DNA of 10,892 bases from an uncultured Lachnospiraceae bacterium (GTDB lineage Bacteria; Bacillota_A; Clostridia; Lachnospirales; Lachnospiraceae), in the NCBI GenBank assembly GCA_905200565.1, contig CAJKKX010000032.1:1-10892 (forward strand), in the 5' to 3' direction. This document shows positions 7,614-10,892 of the stretch, one piece after another. The position numbers and the translations under genes are program-made. Below the pieces are notes generated by a model that did not search any database, was not told where the DNA came from, and saw nothing but the letters and a program-made list of their open reading frames with translations. How positions within the stretch are numbered: the stretch's first letter is position 1; each line of letters opens with the position of its first letter.

Positions 7614-7670
7614 AAAAAGCACAATATCTAGGGGACCTGTAATAAAGAGTTCATAGATATTGTGCTTTTT
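7614..7670 (+). terminator. Terminator of the lipoprotein-hflX-PAS-DUF4317 operon
   Basis: A perfect 17-bp inverted repeat, arms 7614-7630 and 7654-7670, with a 23-nt loop. The 3' arm ends in five T, and the 5' arm starts with five A, so it could work in either direction. The loop is longer than usual for a terminator. The same repeat matches NrdR boxes (separate entry), which may explain its odd geometry. Confidence 0.65.
7619..7665 (+). promoter_or_regulatory. Candidate tandem NrdR boxes upstream of nrdD
   Basis: NrdR represses ribonucleotide reductase genes by binding two 16-bp boxes, consensus about ACACWATATATWGTGT, placed about 31 bp centre to centre. Here GCACAATATCTAGGGG (7619-7634) matches 12 of 16 and TTCATAGATATTGTGC (7650-7665) matches 10 of 16. 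They are exactly 31 bp apart, and the second ends nine bases before the nrdD -35 box. The outer half-sites (CACAATAT and ATATTGTG) are strong, the inner ones weak. Match counts are by eye. Confidence 0.55.
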
Positions 7671-7674
7671 CTAG

Positions 7675-7703
7675 TTGACGAGGGAAAGTATCTCTGATAG
7701 AAT
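7675..7703 (+). promoter_or_regulatory. Sigma-A promoter of nrdD
   Basis: TTGACG at 7675-7680, a 17-bp spacer and TAGAAT at 7698-7703. Transcription should start near 7710, directly at a small hairpin CACTC-GACT-GAGTG (7709-7722) that may protect the 5' end of the mRNA. Confidence 0.8.
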
Positions 7704-7738
7704 AGAACCACTCGACTGAGTGAAAGGAAGTATCGGAT

Positions 7739-7804
7739 ATGTCGGAAAAAAGGAAATATTTTCATAAATGGTGTGTTATCTGGAAGGAGAAGCGATATGT
7801 TTAA
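7739..7804 (+). CDS. 21-codon upstream ORF overlapping the nrdD start
   Basis: ATG 7739 follows AAAGGAAG (7723-7730) with an eight-base gap. The peptide begins MSEKRKYFHKWCVIWKEK and is rich in Lys, Arg and aromatic residues, with two Trp and one Cys. Its TAA (7802-7804) lies past the nrdD ATG (7797-7799), so the two overlap by eight bases in different frames, and the nrdD ribosome site lies within the ORF. Translation could couple to or compete with nrdD initiation. Not recognised as a known leader peptide, and short enough to be chance. Confidence 0.4.
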   Translation: MSEKRKYFHKWCVIWKEKRYV

Positions 7805-10169
7805 AGTTGTAAAAAGAGACGGGGAAGTCGCGGAATTTAATCTGGAGAAAATCACAGAGGCGATCGCGAAGGCATTTGATGCGACAGAGAAAGAGTACAA
7901 TGAGGAGATGACGGGACTGCTGGCGCTGCGTGTAACGGCAGATTTTCAGTCAAAGATTAAGAATCATCTGATTGATGTGGAGAGCATTCAGGACAGCGTG
8001 GAGGAGGTTCTGATTCAGGCCGGGTATGCGGAGGTAGCGAAAGCATATATTTTATACCGGAAACAGAGAGAAAAGATTCGAAATATGAAATCTACCATTC
8101 TGGATTATAAGGAGATCGTAAACAGCTATGTGAAGGTCGAGGACTGGCGTGTGAAAGAGAATTCTACCGTGACCTATTCGGTGGGAGGGCTGATCCTGAG
8201 CAATTCCGGGGCTGTGACGGCGAATTACTGGCTGTCCGAGATTTACGATCAGGAGATTGCGGACGCGCACAGAAACGCAGACATTCATATCCACGACCTG
8301 TCCATGCTGACGGGCTACTGTGCGGGCTGGTCTTTAAAGCAGCTTATTACCGAAGGGCTGGGCGGCATCGAGGGAAAGATCACCTCCGCTCCGGCGAAGC
8401 ATCTTTCCGTGCTCTGCAACCAGATGGTAAATTTCCTGGGCATCATGCAGAATGAATGGGCGGGCGCACAGGCGTTTTCCTCCTTTGACACATATCTGGC
8501 TCCTTTTGTAAAGGCGGATAACCTTTCTTACCGTGAGGTAAAGAAAGGTATTGAGTCCTTTGTATACGGGGTGAACACGCCGAGCCGCTGGGGAACGCAG
8601 GCTCCGTTTTCGAATATTACTCTGGACTGGACAGTGCCGAATGATCTGGCGGAGCTTCCGGCGATCGTGGGCGGAAAACCGATGGATTTCTGCTACAAGG
8701 ACTGTAAAAAAGAGATGGATATGGTGAACCGCGCATTTATAGAGACGATGATAGAGGGGGACGCCAACGGAAGAGGGTTCCAGTATCCAATTCCGACGTA
8801 TTCGATTACGAGTGATTTCGACTGGTCGGACACAGAGAATAACCGTCTGCTTTTTGAGATGACATCCAAATACGGAACGCCGTATTTTTCAAATTATATT
8901 AACAGCGATATGGAGCCGAGCGACGTGCGGAGCATGTGCTGCCGCCTGCGCCTGGATTTGCGTGAGCTGCGTAAGAAAACGGGAGGTTTCTTTGGTTCCG
9001 GAGAGAGTACGGGAAGCGTGGGCGTGGTTACGATCAACCTGCCGAGAATTGCGTATCTTTCAAAAAATGAGAAAGAATTTTATAAGCGTCTGGATCACAT
9101 GATGGATATTTCCGCACGTTCTTTGAAAATCAAGAGAGACGTCATCAGCAAGCTTCTGGACGAAGGACTGTATCCGTACACGAAACGTTATCTGGGGAAT
9201 TTTGACAGCCATTTTTCCACCATCGGCCTGATTGGCATGAATGAGGTGGGGTTAAACGCCGTATGGCTCAGAAAAGATCTGACGCATGAGGAGACGCAGG
9301 CATTTGCAAAAGAAGTGCTGAACCATATGAGAGACCGTCTGGTCATGTATCAGGAGGAGTACGGCGATCTTTACAATCTGGAAGCCACACCGGCAGAGTC
9401 TACCACCTACCGTCTGGCAAAGCATGATAAAAAGCGCTGGGCGGACATCAAGACCGCCGGAAAACAGGGCGATACGCCGTATTATACAAACAGTTCCCAC
9501 CTTCCGGTAGAATTTACCTCGGATATTTTTGACGCGCTGGATATTCAGGATGAATTGCAGACCCTGTATACGTCAGGAACCGTATTTCACGCCTTTCTGG
9601 GAGAGAAGCTGCCAGACTGGAGGGCGGCGGCGAATCTCGTCCGGAAGATTGCGGAAAATTATAAATTACCGTATTATACACTGTCCCCGACCTATTCCGT
9701 GTGCAGGGAGCACGGGTATATTACGGGCGAGCATTTCACCTGCCCAATCTGCGGGGAAAAGGCGGAAGTGTACAGCCGCATCACGGGGTATTACCGTCCG
9801 GTGCAGAACTGGAATGATGGAAAGACACAGGAATACAAAAACCGCCAGCTTTATGACATTGAAAATTCCTGCTTAAAAAAGGTACACAGCAGTATCGTCA
9901 CCGTATCCGGGGAACAGGTGACGGTCGAGCCGGTGGAAAGCATCAAATATCTCTTTACCACAAAGACCTGCCCGAACTGCAAGATTGCAAAAGAGATGTT
10001 AAAGGATGAAGCCTATGAGACGATCGACGCAGAAGAAAACCAGGAGCTGACCAGAAAGTACGGCGTCATGCAGGCTCCCACGCTTGTGGTAGTCAACGGA
10101 GGAAAGACCCGGAAATATGTCAATGCGTCGAATATAAAAAAATATATGAATGAGAAAAGCGGGGAATAA
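7797..10169 (+). CDS. nrdD: Anaerobic ribonucleoside-triphosphate reductase with C-terminal redoxin domain
   Basis: Encodes a 790-residue class III ribonucleotide reductase, which makes dNTPs from NTPs without oxygen using a glycyl radical installed by the radical-SAM activase NrdG. An N-terminal ATP-cone (about 1-90, starting MFKVVKRDGEVAEFNLEKI) senses ATP/dATP. Active-site cysteines are probably Cys175 (TGYCAGWS) and the thiyl-radical site at Cys381/Cys382 (SMCCRLRLD). A zinc site is formed by Cys636, His639, Cys649 and Cys652. Gly664 in RITGYYRPV is the expected radical glycine. After about residue 715 comes a glutaredoxin/NrdH-like domain with CPNC (725-728) and QAPTL cis-proline, implying disulfide-based reduction rather than formate. 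The start is ATG 7797 after GAAGGAGA; GTG 7773 has no good ribosome site. nrdG is not adjacent. Probably controlled by NrdR through the boxes upstream. Confidence 0.95.
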   Translation: MFKVVKRDGEVAEFNLEKITEAIAKAFDATEKEYNEEMTGLLALRVTADFQSKIKNHLIDVESIQDSVEEVLIQAGYAEVAKAYILYRKQREKIRNMKSTILDYKEIVNSYVKVEDWRVKENSTVTYSVGGLILSNSGAVTANYWLSEIYDQEIADAHRNADIHIHDLSMLTGYCAGWSLKQLITEGLGGIEGKITSAPAKHLSVLCNQMVNFLGIMQNEWAGAQAFSSFDTYLAPFVKADNLSYREVKKGIESFVYGVNTPSRWGTQAPFSNITLDWTVPNDLAELPAIVGGKPMDFCYKDCKKEMDMVNRAFIETMIEGDANGRGFQYPIPTYSITSDFDWSDTENNRLLFEMTSKYGTPYFSNYINSDMEPSDVRSMCCRLRLDLRELRKKTGGFFGSGESTGSVGVVTINLPRIAYLSKNEKEFYKRLDHMMDISARSLKIKRDVISKLLDEGLYPYTKRYLGNFDSHFSTIGLIGMNEVGLNAVWLRKDLTHEETQAFAKEVLNHMRDRLVMYQEEYGDLYNLEATPAESTTYRLAKHDKKRWADIKTAGKQGDTPYYTNSSHLPVEFTSDIFDALDIQDELQTLYTSGTVFHAFLGEKLPDWRAAANLVRKIAENYKLPYYTLSPTYSVCREHGYITGEHFTCPICGEKAEVYSRITGYYRPVQNWNDGKTQEYKNRQLYDIENSCLKKVHSSIVTVSGEQVTVEPVESIKYLFTTKTCPNCKIAKEMLKDEAYETIDAEENQELTRKYGVMQAPTLVVVNGGKTRKYVNASNIKKYMNEKSGE

Positions 10170-10189
10170 AGAAAGATGGTTTTAAGAGG

Positions 10190-10226
10190 GGAACGGATAG
10201 CGGGAGACGGCGTATCCGTTCCTTTT
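10190..10226 (+). terminator. Intrinsic terminator of nrdD
   Basis: A perfect 10-bp stem, GGAACGGATA (10190-10199) and TATCCGTTCC (10213-10222), followed by TTTT and starting 20 bases after the nrdD stop. Confidence 0.8.
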
Positions 10227-10298
10227 CCGCTGACGGAGGAAGAAGTAAGGCTGGCATTTATCATGCCTCCTTTGAAAATCATGAGAAAACGGGGACAT

Positions 10299-10337
10299 AA
10301 AAAAGAAGGCATACACATCGTGCAAGCCTTCTTTTTT
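10299..10337. terminator. Bidirectional terminator between convergent nrdD and csp
   Basis: AAAAAAGAAGGC (10299-10310) and GCCTTCTTTTTT (10326-10337) form a perfect 12-bp stem with a 15-nt loop and T-runs on both strands. It begins 17 bases beyond the csp stop codon and serves as the csp terminator on the minus strand and as a backup for nrdD on the plus strand. The 72 bases between this and the nrdD terminator hold no gene that I can see. Confidence 0.85.
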
Positions 10338-10354
10338 ATACGCTTTATTGTAAA

Positions 10355-10555
10355 TTACAGTTTCACAACATTAGCAGCCTGCATTCCGCGGTTGCCTTCT
10401 GTCAAATCATAGGAAACTGCCTGACCTTCGTCCAGAGACTTGAAGCCTTCGCCCTGGATTGCAGAGAAATGTACGAATACATCTGCTCCGTCCTCACCTG
10501 TGATAAAACCGTAACCTTTTTCTGCGTTAAACCATTTTACTGTACCTTTGTTCAT
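10355..10555 (-). CDS. csp: Cold-shock protein (CspA/CspB family)
   Basis: Encodes a complete 66-residue cold-shock domain, a five-strand beta-barrel that binds single-stranded RNA and DNA and acts as an RNA chaperone in the cytoplasm. The protein starts [18 protein letters not shown] and carries RNP1 KGYGFI (residues 13-18) and RNP2 VFVHF (26-30) with the usual aromatic residues. It ends NVVKL, as typical. The start is set by GGAGG (10563-10567 on the minus strand), seven bases upstream. It is monocistronic: its own consensus promoter lies about 130 bases upstream with a long structured leader, and a bidirectional terminator follows. Long leaders are usual for csp genes and allow control by RNA folding. 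Whether this copy is cold-induced or constitutive cannot be told. Confidence 0.95.
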   Translation of the reverse strand: MNKGTVKWFNAEKGYGFITGEDGADVFVHFSAIQGEGFKSLDEGQAVSYDLTEGNRGMQAANVVKL

Positions 10556-10596
10556 TTTGGTACCTCCATTAAAATATAAATTTTGGGATTTTGAAT

Positions 10597-10656
10597 AAAA
10601 AAATCCACCAGTTATTACAGATTACAGGTGCCAAATATAATCTCTAATAACTAGTG
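10597..10656 (-). promoter_or_regulatory. Terminator-like hairpin in the csp leader (candidate attenuator)
   Basis: On the csp transcript, CACTAGTTATTA (10656-10645) pairs with TAATAACTGGTG (10617-10606) with one G-U pair. After a G-G mismatch, AGATTA pairs with TAATCT, giving about 18 pairs around a 13-nt loop. Two bases after the stem come GA and then seven U (10603-10597). It lies between promoter and start codon, so it may terminate transcription conditionally or fold with temperature. Confidence 0.65.
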
Positions 10657-10693
10657 AATTACTTTACATCCAATAAATCCTAATACATTCTGT

Positions 10694-10722
10694 ATTATAG
10701 CTTTTGCAGCAGAAGATGTCAA
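10694..10722 (-). promoter_or_regulatory. Consensus sigma-A promoter of csp
   Basis: On the minus strand: TTGACA (10722-10717), a 17-bp spacer and TATAAT (10699-10694), a perfect consensus. Transcription should start near 10687, giving a leader of about 130 nt. Confidence 0.9.
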
Positions 10723-10723
10723 G

Positions 10724-10742
10724 TACTTTTGTTACAAAAGTA
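10724..10742. repeat. 19-bp palindrome upstream of the csp promoter
   Basis: TACTTTTGTTACAAAAGTA has perfect 9-bp arms around one central base and sits one base upstream of the csp -35 box. Its place suits an activator or repressor site; the protein is unknown. Confidence 0.5.
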
Positions 10743-10892
10743 GGGTTGTTTCACAAAACTGAAAGTCATTGTAAAAAGTGACGAAATTTTATTTTATAAT
10801 CTGCTGGAATATTCTGGTTTGGCGGGGAGTTTGCGTTCCTTCCGTACGCAGGCCGGGTGGAAACGTATCTCACGCAAACGGGGGCAGGGAAT
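10743..10892 (+). other. Gene-free right edge with possible divergent promoter and RNA leader
   Basis: No credible coding frame is visible. TATAAT at 10795-10800 on the plus strand could be a -10 box, but the best -35 (TTGTAA, 10769-10774) is 20 bp away, so the promoter is weak or wrong. Downstream, GTTTGCGT (10829-10836) pairs perfectly with ACGCAAAC (10872-10879), and its TGCGT can instead pair with ACGCA (10846-10850). This could be the 5' part of a structured RNA for a gene beyond the window. Confidence 0.35.

Noticed and set aside
7773..7796. GTG 7773 as the nrdD start, adding eight residues
   Set aside because: No ribosome site precedes it, while ATG 7797 has GAAGGAGA at good distance and the product then starts with the normal ATP-cone sequence.
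10176..10412. A 78-residue plus-strand ORF after nrdD
   Set aside because: It runs through the nrdD terminator and the bidirectional terminator and ends antisense to csp; the product resembles nothing and is not NrdG.
10879..10892. Start of an FMN riboswitch, because of GGGGCAGGGAAT
   Set aside because: The similarity is a short G-rich string; the other conserved blocks would lie outside the window and the preceding hairpin does not fit.
1..10892. CRISPR array, insertion sequence, prophage or tRNA
   Set aside because: No spaced direct repeats, transposase or integrase motifs, or cloverleaf were found on either strand by reading.

Overview
The window looks like part of the chromosome of an anaerobic Clostridia, most likely a gut-type Lachnospiraceae. 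The signs are moderate GC, strong GGAGG ribosome sites, near-consensus sigma-A promoters, a DUF4317 protein, a cell-surface protein combining FIVAR and BspA-type leucine-rich repeats, and an oxygen-sensitive class III ribonucleotide reductase. No mobile element, CRISPR array, tRNA or rRNA is visible. The species call is inference from protein style only.

Layout. (a) 1-2598: the 3' part of a large secreted carbohydrate-binding protein (discoidin, NPCBM, further beta-sandwich modules, FIVAR, leucine-rich repeats). It is cut by the window edge and broken by one extra base near 2013; a hairpin terminator follows. (b) 2661-4145: a MATE efflux gene with its own consensus promoter. An 86-nt leader ends in an intrinsic terminator, which fits a guanidine-IV (mepA-type) riboswitch. 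A 9-codon upstream ORF overlaps the MATE start. (c) 4158-7670: a four-gene operon encoding a TPR lipoprotein, HflX, a small PAS protein and a compact DUF4317 protein, with a promoter containing an inverted repeat. (d) 7614-10226: the anaerobic ribonucleotide reductase nrdD with a fused C-terminal redoxin domain. The perfect inverted repeat that ends the previous operon also matches tandem NrdR boxes 31 bp apart, just upstream of the nrdD promoter. A 21-codon upstream ORF overlaps the nrdD start. (e) 10299-10742, minus strand: a cold-shock protein gene with a perfect consensus promoter and a long leader carrying a terminator-like hairpin. (f) 10743-10892: no gene seen, but a segment that can form competing hairpins, perhaps the start of a divergent RNA leader.

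Working together. The genes are mostly housekeeping and stress functions: efflux of a toxic cation, ribosome rescue (HflX), dNTP synthesis without oxygen, and RNA chaperoning. The main interest lies in the intergenic regions: two attenuator-like leaders, two upstream ORFs overlapping downstream start codons, one DNA repeat that probably serves as both terminator and operator, and a possible RNA switch at the right edge. I see no clearly new multi-gene system. The strongest candidates for new detail are the NrdR/terminator overlap and the csp leader attenuator.
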